Assembly (NCBI GenBank): GCA_019636835.1
Contig: JAHBWU010000009.1
Span: forward strand, 1 to 64,000
Length of the DNA stretch: 64,000 nucleotides
Source: Nitrospira sp.
Lineage (GTDB): Bacteria; Nitrospirota; Nitrospiria; Nitrospirales; Nitrospiraceae
Direction: 5' to 3'
Shown here: positions 44,523 through 52,934 of the stretch, piece by piece
Layout: every line of letters begins with the position of its first letter
How positions within the stretch are numbered: the stretch's first letter is position 1
Made by a program: the position numbers and the translations under genes
Notes under the pieces: model-generated
What the model was told of the DNA's origin: nothing
Seen by the model: the letters and a program-made list of their open reading frames with translations, nothing else
The model's database searches: none

Positions 44523-46199
44523 TTACGCATGAGCATGGTGCAACATAATGCGACGATCGGCGTGATCCGTAAGATTGGGATCCGTCGACACGAAGATCAC
44601 AGACCATGCTTCGTCCTTAGAGCACAATCGACGCAACACACGCTCGCGCAACGATGGTTCGAGCGAGTGAATCAGGCCGTCAAATATGAGGACTTGCGGA
44701 CGCCCTAGGATCGCTCGGGCGAGGAGGATCTGCACGACGTGTGTCGGCGAAAGGGATTCTCCCAGTGAGGAGATATCGGACTTCACACCGCGCGCCAAAC
44801 CCTCGACATCCTCTTCCAGTTCGGTGAAACGAAGTGCCCAGTTGATATCATCATAGGTGACGTAGGAACGTCCCATGACGATATTTTCTTCGATCGTTCC
44901 CTTGATCAACGACAGCTGAGAATCGATCATGACGCTGCGGCATTGGTTGATGGCATTGGGCTCGATATAGCGGAGATCAACGCCATTGTACTGAACGACA
45001 CCATTAGTCGGTGTTTCGAGTCCACCTAACACTCTGGCCAACGCGGTTTTGGCTCCCGTGGTCCTCGCGTAGATACCGAGCTTCTCTCCCGGCGCTACAT
45101 CCAGGTTGAAGCCATCGAACACGGACGCGCCGTTATGAATCAAACTGACGCCTTTGCAGGTGACACGGACCCCTTGCGTCAAATGCTTAGGCAAAGCCAC
45201 AGCGGATTCGACTGAGACATAATCCTGTTCCTGCCTAAAGACCTCATCAAGATGTGTCAGGGACGCGAAGAAATAATACACATAGCCCATGTTTTTGATG
45301 AGGGAGTCAAAATTGATGACCAGTGCGCCGACGACCGCCTGAACAGCGACCAACTGCCCAAGGGTCAACTGCCCTGCTGCCATGAGATAGCCTGCGAGGC
45401 CAAGGGCTCCGGATTGTGCGATCGCTTGCCCGCTCACTGACCCAATATACTGCCGCACGAGAACGGCAAACCGCGCCTTCCGAGTTTCGACATACCGACT
45501 GACGAGATCATTCGTCTTCTGCATGAGAAATGGGCGGCTGTCAGTGGCTTTCAACTGCAACGAATTTCGCGAAATATCTTGAATCCAATTGAAGACGTCG
45601 TACTTCGCGTGAGACATGGTGAGCGTCGTCTTCAGCGCCCCGCGAGAGAGCACGAAAAACGTGATGCCGAACCCCGCCATGAGCAGAAGGTTGTACAGAA
45701 GAAAATACGGGTGATACACAACCAGCACGATCATGCCGACCGTTCCACCCACCACGACGTTCAACAGATCAATGAGCAGCGTGGATAAGGCGCGCTGCAT
45801 AAAGACTGTTTCAATAAAATAGTTCGCAAGCTCAGGCCGCATCCCTTTAAATCGATTCCGAGGGAGCTGTTCAACCATCGCCACGGCAACCCTTGCAAAG
45901 ATTCGCCGCTGGACGACGTCCACCGCGTAGAAATGGAAAGTCTTGAACAGGCCGACGAACAACAGGACCCCCAGCATGACGCTGGTCAGAGTCCAAATCA
46001 TGACCGGCTGAACCGCGTAGGAAAAGGTGCTGACCAACTCCTGCACGGTCAACGGGATGATAAGGGAAAAGAACCCAACGGCCAGGGCATAAGAAAAAAT
46101 CAGACTCATGATTTTTTTCTCAGCCCGCATGGCCACAGAAAGCTGCTTCATCAGCGCTTCGAACAGGCCCTGATAACTTTCGCCCTGAGGTTCTTTCAT
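44523..46199 (-). CDS. ABC-exporter-like protein with broken ATPase motifs
   Basis: 558 residues from ATG 46199 (GGGGGTG upstream): a six-helix exporter domain (about 1-320) and a nucleotide-binding-type domain. That domain keeps its shape (GEKLGIYA, GTIEENIVMG, LARAILGRPQVLIFDG) but its key residues are changed. Walker A is ARTTGAKT (378-385) instead of GxxxxGKT; the signature is LSPTH (483-487) instead of LSGGQ. Walker B Asp507 is followed by Gly508 instead of Glu, and the H-loop His is replaced (STDPN). ATP hydrolysis is therefore doubtful. The closest type is bacteriocin/T1SS exporters, lacking a peptidase domain. Confidence 0.88.
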   Translation of the reverse strand: MKEPQGESYQGLFEALMKQLSVAMRAEKKIMSLIFSYALAVGFFSLIIPLTVQELVSTFSYAVQPVMIWTLTSVMLGVLLFVGLFKTFHFYAVDVVQRRIFARVAVAMVEQLPRNRFKGMRPELANYFIETVFMQRALSTLLIDLLNVVVGGTVGMIVLVVYHPYFLLYNLLLMAGFGITFFVLSRGALKTTLTMSHAKYDVFNWIQDISRNSLQLKATDSRPFLMQKTNDLVSRYVETRKARFAVLVRQYIGSVSGQAIAQSGALGLAGYLMAAGQLTLGQLVAVQAVVGALVINFDSLIKNMGYVYYFFASLTHLDEVFRQEQDYVSVESAVALPKHLTQGVRVTCKGVSLIHNGASVFDGFNLDVAPGEKLGIYARTTGAKTALARVLGGLETPTNGVVQYNGVDLRYIEPNAINQCRSVMIDSQLSLIKGTIEENIVMGRSYVTYDDINWALRFTELEEDVEGLARGVKSDISSLGESLSPTHVVQILLARAILGRPQVLIFDGLIHSLEPSLRERVLRRLCSKDEAWSVIFVSTDPNLTDHADRRIMLHHAHA

Positions 46200-46339
46200 G
46201 AGCACCCCCAGTAATAAGTCAGAATGTGATTGATCGGCACCTTGCTGAATCTAATGACGACTGCACTACATCACGTCTGGGAACCTACTTCCAAGCCCAT
46301 CGAATGAACTATACGGTAGTACCACCCTTCTGCCTGACA

Positions 46340-47932
46340 TCAGTCGCGTCCCGGCAGTTTACGACCGGACGAGCCAGCCGCATGCAATGGGTCCCCGTAC
46401 TTGGCCAACACATCATTGGACACAGGCTTAGAGAGAGCCCCCCTTGCCCACAGCATCCCTCCTCGGGCCACCGCATAGTCTGCCTGGGCGCGGTAAAGCT
46501 CATAGGCCGCTTGGACGACGGCGCGCTCGCGCAGGTTAACGAACAGCACACTCGTCGCTCCCATATTAAACCGGGCTCGTTCGCCCTCTTCTAAGGTCTT
46601 GGCCAAGCGCAGAGCTTCCGTTGCGGCTGTCACTCGGTCTCGGGCCCGCACAATCGCTGAGAGCCAGTTATCCACGTCGATCGTAACTTGTCGCTCCGTG
46701 TATGCTATTTTCCATGTCAATCGTTGCTGCTGCGCTTCTGCGTGAAGGACCTTCCCTCGGGCGGCCCGATTGAACAACGGCATGCTGAAGAGAGTACCCA
46801 CTCGGTAGCCGAACCCTCCAATCCAATAGATACCGCCCACCGACGGCCCCCCCTCAACCTCCAGCTTTGGAAGCAGGTTATTCTTCGCCAGTTTCAGTTC
46901 GATATTGTTCAATTTGGCTTCAATGTAGAGATCGCGCACTTCTGGACGATCCTCCATGGCTTCCACCTTGAAGGCCGCCACATCCTCTTCGCTCGGCAAC
47001 GGCGTTTCCCCCTGAAATTCCGGGGCCCATTCAGGGCGAGGTGTCACAGGTTGGCCGTTTTCCCAGAGAAAGAGCGCCAGCTTATATTGCTCATACTCGA
47101 CCTTCCGCTGCGCGGCAATAGCAGCCTCTCGACGCCGCTGAACTTCTTCTCGGGCTTCGACCACATCGATCGGAGCAACCGCACCGGCTTTGGATCTGCC
47201 CTCAACCATGCGATAGCGCTCTTCCGCGACGGCCAGCGCACGCTTCACCACATCGGCTTGTTTGGCGGCGACCTGCCAATCCCAATATTGAACGGCCCCA
47301 GCGAGATAGAGATCCTGCCTTTTCTGGGCCACCGCGATCTCCGCCTGCGGCCCCGCGAGTTCGGCCTGTTGCAACGCGGCGTATTGGTCGTTGATCATGA
47401 ACCCGCGCATGAGATTGAAGGCTCCACCGACGATGGCCATTTGCTGCGGATAGAAAAGTTGCATGTCTGTAGGAAACGCCACCGGGCCGGTTTCTGGGGA
47501 ACGAAGGATAGGGCCGCCGGAGCCATTAAGAGTGGCATGAGTCCCAAAGCCGTTACGGATACCGCCGAAAATCTCGAACCCATAGGGGTGCCCGATCTTG
47601 AGCATGGTATCGCTATAGCCGGCAATCTCGGTATTCGGCACGCCTGAAACGTTCGTCAGATTCCACGTGAGATACCGGTCGATCTCGACCTCATTTCGAA
47701 ATTTCGGCTCCCACGCTCCCAACGCTTTCAGGATTTTCGCCCGAGCCTGCGCCCGCTCCAGTCCGGTGGCCCGGAGCAGCGGATGGGTCAGATCGATCCT
47801 GGCGAACACCTCTTCAATGGTCAGGGGAGCGGTACGAGTCGACTGAGCCTGCACCGCACTCGAGTCGATCACCGATTCCGCCAGTGTGGTCGCCGGCACA
47901 ATCATCAACGAGAACAACAATAGAAGGATCAA
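46340..47932 (-). CDS. TolC-family outer membrane protein, copy 1
   Basis: 530 residues from TTG 47932 (AAAGGAG upstream, in the leader shared by all three copies). A signal peptide (LIVPATTLA-like) precedes the outer-membrane efflux domains: PLTIEEVFARIDLTHPLL, the long helices (AVQYWDWQVAAKQADVV; LRLAKTLEEGERARFNMG) and a conserved end (GGMLWARGALSKP). It forms the outer-membrane channel of a tripartite system. It is the most diverged of the three tandem copies, and lies next to the ABC-like gene. Confidence 0.92.
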   Translation of the reverse strand: MILLLLFSLMIVPATTLAESVIDSSAVQAQSTRTAPLTIEEVFARIDLTHPLLRATGLERAQARAKILKALGAWEPKFRNEVEIDRYLTWNLTNVSGVPNTEIAGYSDTMLKIGHPYGFEIFGGIRNGFGTHATLNGSGGPILRSPETGPVAFPTDMQLFYPQQMAIVGGAFNLMRGFMINDQYAALQQAELAGPQAEIAVAQKRQDLYLAGAVQYWDWQVAAKQADVVKRALAVAEERYRMVEGRSKAGAVAPIDVVEAREEVQRRREAAIAAQRKVEYEQYKLALFLWENGQPVTPRPEWAPEFQGETPLPSEEDVAAFKVEAMEDRPEVRDLYIEAKLNNIELKLAKNNLLPKLEVEGGPSVGGIYWIGGFGYRVGTLFSMPLFNRAARGKVLHAEAQQQRLTWKIAYTERQVTIDVDNWLSAIVRARDRVTAATEALRLAKTLEEGERARFNMGATSVLFVNLRERAVVQAAYELYRAQADYAVARGGMLWARGALSKPVSNDVLAKYGDPLHAAGSSGRKLPGRD

Positions 47933-47957
47933 GGAAGGATGCTCCTTTGTTGCCGAA

Positions 47958-49532
47958 TTAATCGCGTCCCGGTTGTTTGTAGCCGTTCATGCCAGCCGCC
48001 GTCAGAGGGTTCCCGTACTTGGCCAACTCGCTTTCGGGCCACGGCTTGGACAAGTTCCCCCTGGCCCATAACATCCCGCCTTTGGACACCGCGTAGTCGG
48101 CCTGCGCCCGATACAGCTCGTACGCCGAATCCACCACGTTGCGCTCACGGAGGTTCACAAAAAGGACGGTGGTCGCGCCCATATTGAACCGGGTCCGTTC
48201 GCCCTCCTCCAACGTCTTGGCCAACCGCAGGGCTTCCGTCGCCGCCTTCACCCGGTCTCTGGCGCGTACTTGGGCCGAAAGCCAGTTATCCACGTCGACC
48301 TTGACTTGTTGCTCGGTGTACAGCTGCTTCAGGACCAACTGTTGCTGGTCCGCTTCCGCGGTCATGACCTTCCCACGCCCTTCCCGCTGGAACAGCGGCA
48401 TCTCAAACTGCATTCCGTAGTGATACCCCACGCCCACAATCCAGTCCGCTGCGGCATCCACTCGTCCCCCCTCAATATTCAACTTCGGGAGCAGATAGTT
48501 CTTGGCGAGCTTGAGATCGATATTGTTCATCTTGGCTTCGATGTAGAGGTCCCGCACTTCCGGCCGATCTTCTTTCGCCTCCACTTTATAGGCCGCGACC
48601 TCGTCTTTGGTCGGGAGCGGCGTCTCTCCCTGGAACTCCGGTGCCCACTCAGGTCGTGGGGTCACTGGCTCGCCGTTCTCCCAGAGGAAGAGGGATAGAT
48701 GGTACTGCTCATACTCCACCTGCCGTTGCGCGGCGATCGCAGCCTCTCGCCGATTCTGAACCTCTTTGTTGGCCTCGACGACATCAAGCGGCGCCGCCTT
48801 CCCACCCTTGGCTAGCCCTTGCACCTGAATGAGGCGTTCTTCCGCGACGGCCAGCGCACGCTTCACCACATCGGCTTGTTTGACGGCGACCTGCCAATCC
48901 CAGTACTGGACGGCCCCGGCGAGATACAGATCCTGCCGTTTCTGCGCGACCTTGATCTCCGCCTGCGGACCCGCGAGTTCGGCCTGTTGCAACTCGGCGT
49001 ACTCGTCGTTCATCATGAATCCACGCAGCAGCTTGAACTCCCCACCGAAGATCATTTGCTGCTGAGGATAGAAGAGGGTTACATCAGGGATCCAAGCAGC
49101 CGTCCCTGCTTGCCCAGCTTGCACAGGAGGGTGCCCGGTAGCCAGTTGATCCCCGAAGCCGTTACGGATCCCGCCCATGATCCGGAAGCCCCAGGGATGC
49201 CCGACCTCAAGCTTGCTGTCGTTAAATCCCCCCGTATACACAGCTTCGGCAAACAGGAAATTCCAATCTTGAATACGAGCGGCCTGTGTAATGTTCTTGA
49301 ACGTCGGTTCCCAGGCCCCGAGCGCCTTTTGGATCTTCGCCCGGGCCTCAATTCGCTCGATCCCGGTCGCCCGAAGCAGCGGATGCGTCAACTCAATACG
49401 GGCAAGCACCTCGCTGATGGTCAGGGGCTCGGTGCGGGCGGACTGCGCTTTCAACGCGCTTGAATCATGCACCGGTTCCGCCAGTGTCGTCACGGGAAGC
49501 AAGAGCAGAATCACGAATAATAGAGCGGCCAT
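47958..49532 (-). CDS. TolC-family outer membrane protein, copy 2
   Basis: 524 residues from ATG 49532, preceded by AAGGAGCATCC; the frame extends to 49667 but that part overlaps copy 3. A signal peptide ends at TTLAEP. Large blocks are almost identical to copy 3 at DNA level with a constant offset of 1598 bases, for example 48072-48270 and 48781-49018. The middle variable segment (ITQAARIQDWNFLFAEAVYTG) differs, presumably in external loops or the periplasmic tip. It follows copy 3 by 23 bases. Confidence 0.92.
   Translation of the reverse strand: MAALLFVILLLLPVTTLAEPVHDSSALKAQSARTEPLTISEVLARIELTHPLLRATGIERIEARAKIQKALGAWEPTFKNITQAARIQDWNFLFAEAVYTGGFNDSKLEVGHPWGFRIMGGIRNGFGDQLATGHPPVQAGQAGTAAWIPDVTLFYPQQQMIFGGEFKLLRGFMMNDEYAELQQAELAGPQAEIKVAQKRQDLYLAGAVQYWDWQVAVKQADVVKRALAVAEERLIQVQGLAKGGKAAPLDVVEANKEVQNRREAAIAAQRQVEYEQYHLSLFLWENGEPVTPRPEWAPEFQGETPLPTKDEVAAYKVEAKEDRPEVRDLYIEAKMNNIDLKLAKNYLLPKLNIEGGRVDAAADWIVGVGYHYGMQFEMPLFQREGRGKVMTAEADQQQLVLKQLYTEQQVKVDVDNWLSAQVRARDRVKAATEALRLAKTLEEGERTRFNMGATTVLFVNLRERNVVDSAYELYRAQADYAVSKGGMLWARGNLSKPWPESELAKYGNPLTAAGMNGYKQPGRD
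48781..49018 (-). repeat. Near-identical duplicated block shared by tolC copies 2 and 3
   Basis: The DNA at 48781-49018 recurs at 50379-50616 with only a few mismatches, and 48072-48270 recurs at 49670-49868, both with an offset of 1598 bases. Copy 1 is more diverged. This fits a recent tandem duplication or ongoing gene conversion, and makes the region prone to recombination. Confidence 0.85.
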
Positions 49533-49555
49533 CGAAGGATGCTCCTTGTGCCGGA

Positions 49556-51112
49556 TTAATCGCGGCCCGGTTGTTTGTAACCGTACATGCCCGCTGCCGT
49601 CAGAGGGTTCCCATACTTCGCCAAGGACTCCGTCGGCCAGGGCTTCGACAATAGTCCTCTCGCCCACAGCATCCCGCCTTTGGACACCGCGTAGTCGGCC
49701 TGCGCCCGATACAGCTGATACGCCGATTCCACCACGTTGCGCTCACGGAGGTTCACAAAGAGGACGGTGGTCGCGCCCATATTGAATCGGGTTCGTTCGC
49801 CCTCCTCCAACGTCTTGGCCAACCGCAGGGCTTCCGTCGCCGCCTTCACCCGGTCTCTGGCGCGCACGATCGCCGAGAGCCAGTTATCCACGTCGAAGCT
49901 GACTTGTTGCTCGATATATTGCTGTTTCAACGCCAATTGTTGTTGGCCCACTTCCGCGGCCATGACCTTCCCCCGCGCTTCGCGCTGGAACAGCGGCATC
50001 TCAGCGTGTATGCCGATTCGATACCCGATTCCCACAATCCAGTCCACGGCGCCAGGTGTCGGCCCCCCTTCAAGAACCAATTTCGGGAGCAGTTTGTTCT
50101 TGGCGAGCTTGATGTCGATATTGTTCTTCTTGGCTTCGATGTAGAGGTCCCGCACTTCCGGCCGATCTTCTTTCGCATCTGCTTTGTAGGCCGCGACCTC
50201 GTCTTCGGTCGGGAGCGGCGTTTCTCCCTGGAATTCCGGCGCCCATTCCGGCCGAGGGGTCACCGGCTCGTTCTTCTCCCAGAGAAAGAGAGACAGTTTG
50301 TACTGCTCATACTCCACCTTCCGTTGCGCGGCGATCGCAGCCTCTCGCCGCTTCTGAACCTCTTGGCTCACCTCGACCACATCAAGCGGCGCCGCCTTCC
50401 CACCCTTGGCTAGCCCTTGCACCTGAATGAGGCGTTCTTCCGCGACGGCCAGCGCACGCTTCACCACATCGGCTTGTTTGACGGCGACCTGCCAATCCCA
50501 GTACTGGACGGCCCCGGCGAGATACAGATCCTGCCGTTTCTGCGCGACCTTGATCTCCGCCTGCGGCCCCGCGAGTTCGGCCTGTTGAAACTCGGCGTAC
50601 TCGTCGTTCATCATGAGGCCGCGCAGCAACTGGAACGACCCGCTAACGATGAGCATCTGCTGAGGATAGAAGCCCAGAAGATCATGCGGGATAATAGCGG
50701 TGAAGTTCTGATTGGCGCGATCCCCGAAGCCGTGGCGGAGTCCGCCCTGGACCCGGAAGCCCCAGGGATGCCCGACATCGAGCTTGCTGTCGTTATATCC
50801 CCCCGTCGAAAAAAACGGTAGGAAGGGAGACGTCGTGAGATTCCAAGTGTTATAACGTTGGGCCTCTGTAATGTTTTTGAACGTCGGTTCCCATGCCGCA
50901 AGCGCCTTCAGGATCTTTGCCCGGGCCTTCGTTCGCTCGGCTCCCGTCGCCTGAAGCAGCGGATGCGTCAACTCGATACGAGCCAGCACTTCATCGATGG
51001 TCAGTGGAGCGGTGCGCGTCGACTGAGCCTGCAATACGCTGGAATCATGAATCGGTTCCGCCAGTGCGGTCATTGGCAGGAGAGTCACAAGGGCCAATAC
51101 CAGAGCAATCAT
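49556..51112 (-). CDS. TolC-family outer membrane protein, copy 3 (first in operon)
   Basis: 518 residues from ATG 51112, chosen over GTG 51130 because AAAGGAGCATCC precedes it as in the other copies. A signal peptide (LVLALVTLLPMTALAEP) is followed by PLTIDEVLARIELTHPLL and the long helices typical of TolC. The variable segment includes NLTTSPFLPFFSTGG. It is the first gene after the divergent LysR-regulator promoter region, so it is probably the most directly regulated. Confidence 0.92.
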   Translation of the reverse strand: MIALVLALVTLLPMTALAEPIHDSSVLQAQSTRTAPLTIDEVLARIELTHPLLQATGAERTKARAKILKALAAWEPTFKNITEAQRYNTWNLTTSPFLPFFSTGGYNDSKLDVGHPWGFRVQGGLRHGFGDRANQNFTAIIPHDLLGFYPQQMLIVSGSFQLLRGLMMNDEYAEFQQAELAGPQAEIKVAQKRQDLYLAGAVQYWDWQVAVKQADVVKRALAVAEERLIQVQGLAKGGKAAPLDVVEVSQEVQKRREAAIAAQRKVEYEQYKLSLFLWEKNEPVTPRPEWAPEFQGETPLPTEDEVAAYKADAKEDRPEVRDLYIEAKKNNIDIKLAKNKLLPKLVLEGGPTPGAVDWIVGIGYRIGIHAEMPLFQREARGKVMAAEVGQQQLALKQQYIEQQVSFDVDNWLSAIVRARDRVKAATEALRLAKTLEEGERTRFNMGATTVLFVNLRERNVVESAYQLYRAQADYAVSKGGMLWARGLLSKPWPTESLAKYGNPLTAAGMYGYKQPGRD

Positions 51113-51191
51113 GAGGGATGCTCCTTTCACATCAAGTGGCGGACGGCGCCCACAGTAGCAATCTCCCGTTCGTTTTTCAAAATAGATAAAA

Positions 51192-51216
51192 CGGATTGGA
51201 GTTATCGGCTAATCCG
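51192..51216. promoter_or_regulatory. Inverted repeat CGGATT-N13-AATCCG, candidate LysR operator
   Basis: Between tolC copy 3 and the divergent LysR gene, CGGATT (51192-51197) and AATCCG (51211-51216) form a dyad. LysR regulators usually bind such dyads (T-N11-A type) between themselves and a divergent target. It is adjacent to an A/T-rich stretch (ttttcaaaatagataaaa) suitable for a promoter. Confidence 0.5.
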
Positions 51217-51254
51217 ATGTATAGTGTCTTCCCTAATTCGAGGCCTAGGGCCAT

Positions 51255-52154
51255 ATGGATTGGCTGAACTATCATCATCTGCTGTATTTCTGGTCCGTCG
51301 CCAAGCACGGGACCGTGACGAAAGCCTGCGAAGAACTCCGTCTGGCGCAGCCCACGATCAGCGGACAGATCCACCTCTTGGAAAATACGTTGGGAGAAAA
51401 GTTATTCATACGAACCGGCCGCCGCCTGGCGCTGACGGAGATGGGCCAGCTCGTGTTCAAGTACGCGGAGGACATCTTCGCGACCGGTCAAGAGCTGATG
51501 AACACCGTGAAGGGGCAGGGCAATGGACATCCGACGCGGCTGATCGTCGGCATTGCGGACGCGGTGCCGAAACCGTTGGCGACTCAGCTCCTCAAATCGG
51601 CTTTGAAGCTGTATCGGCCGACGCGGTTGATCTGCCAGGAAGACAAACTTCGCCAACTCTTGACCGATCTGACGGCCCATCGATTGGATCTCGTGATCGC
51701 GGACACACCGGCCCCATCGGGCATCAAGGAGCACACGTATAACCATCCCTTGGGCGAATCGGGAGTCACACTGTTTGCCACGGCGAAGCTGGCCGGTCAG
51801 TATCGTCGCAGCTTCCCCCAATCACTTCGCGACGCACCATTACTCCTTCCTACCTCCAATGCCATGCTTCGGCGGCTGTTGGACCAATGGCTGGTCAACT
51901 ACGGAGTGCAACCCAACATTGTGGGGGAGTTCGACGACAGCGCGACATTGAAAGCGTTCGGACAGGACGGGCATGGGATCTTCCCCGGCGCATCGGTGAT
52001 CGGGAAGGAAATCTGTCGCCAATATCGAGTGCAGGTGGTCGGCCAAGTGGAAGGACTCAAGCAGCACTTCTACGCCATCACCGTGGAGCGGCGGCTGAAG
52101 CACCCGATCGTTCTCACCCTCGTCCGAACCGCCCGTCGCGAGCTGCTCAGTTAG
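51255..52154 (+). CDS. LysR-family regulator, NhaR-like
   Basis: 299 residues. The N-terminal winged helix (NYHHLLYFWSVAKHGTVTKACEELRLAQPTISGQIH, split by family positions) and the effector domain (LIVGIADAVPKPLATQLL; HRLDLVIADTPAP) closely resemble NhaR, which in enterobacteria responds to Na+ and pH. It is transcribed away from the tolC x3-ABC-hlyD operon, the classic LysR layout, so it probably controls that operon and itself. The inducer is not known; no Na+/H+ antiporter gene is in the window. Confidence 0.9.
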   Translation: MDWLNYHHLLYFWSVAKHGTVTKACEELRLAQPTISGQIHLLENTLGEKLFIRTGRRLALTEMGQLVFKYAEDIFATGQELMNTVKGQGNGHPTRLIVGIADAVPKPLATQLLKSALKLYRPTRLICQEDKLRQLLTDLTAHRLDLVIADTPAPSGIKEHTYNHPLGESGVTLFATAKLAGQYRRSFPQSLRDAPLLLPTSNAMLRRLLDQWLVNYGVQPNIVGEFDDSATLKAFGQDGHGIFPGASVIGKEICRQYRVQVVGQVEGLKQHFYAITVERRLKHPIVLTLVRTARRELLS

Positions 52155-52185
52155 CCGTCCATTGGGCTCCACTAGAAAAACCGCG

Positions 52186-52899
52186 TCAGACCTGAGGCCG
52201 CCCTACCGCTCTCAGGAGCTCCTCCCGCTCCGGACTCGTGAGTTCTTTCCAACTCCCGGCGCTCAGCCCGTTGACGGTAACGTGCATGATCCTCGTGCGG
52301 TGCAGCTTTGTCACTCGATAGCCGAGCGCCTGACACATACGCCTGATCTGCCGATTGCGTCCCTCCGTCAGAATGATGCGAAATTGATCACGCCCCACGC
52401 GCATCGTCCGACAGGGCTTCGTCCTGTTTCCAAGAATGACCACGCCCCGCGACAGATGATCCAAGAAGGATTGGTCGAACGGACGATCGACCTGCACGAG
52501 GTACTCTCGTTCGTGTCCGAATTCGGCACGGAGGATTTCGTTCACGATGTCGCCGTCGTTCGTCAGCAAGATGAGCCCGGATGAATCCTTGTCCAACCGC
52601 CCGATGGGGAAAATCCGCTCAGGGTGCCCGATCTCCGCAATGATGTTTCGCGGGACATGCGATTCACTCGTTGTCGTGACGCCGACCGGCTTATGATACT
52701 TGATATAGAGAGTCGCCTTGCCCCAGGCGATCACACGGCCCGCTCGGGCAATGACGTCATGGGACGATACCTGGTCGCCGAGTTTGGCCACCCGGCCGTT
52801 GATCGTGATGAGGCCGGACTCAATTAAACGGTCTGCCTCGCGCCGGGAACAGATCCCATGCTCGGTGAAGAACTTATTGATGCGAATGGTTTGCGCCAC
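52186..52899 (-). CDS. rluF: RluF-type 23S rRNA pseudouridine synthase
   Basis: 237 residues from GTG 52899. An N-terminal S4 domain (IRINKFFTEHGICSRREADRL) precedes the RsuA/RluB/E/F catalytic domain with the catalytic Asp in PIGRLDKDSSGLILLTND. The end (RIILTEGRNRQIRRMC, RIMHVTVNGL) matches RluF, which modifies U2604. Upstream codons to 53106 overlap speB and look non-coding. The start has no strong ribosome site; translation may be coupled to speB. Confidence 0.88.
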   Translation of the reverse strand: MAQTIRINKFFTEHGICSRREADRLIESGLITINGRVAKLGDQVSSHDVIARAGRVIAWGKATLYIKYHKPVGVTTTSESHVPRNIIAEIGHPERIFPIGRLDKDSSGLILLTNDGDIVNEILRAEFGHEREYLVQVDRPFDQSFLDHLSRGVVILGNRTKPCRTMRVGRDQFRIILTEGRNRQIRRMCQALGYRVTKLHRTRIMHVTVNGLSAGSWKELTSPEREELLRAVGRPQV

Positions 52900-52934
52900 G
52901 GAAAGACGAAACGATGGACGTGTGATGCTGATCG

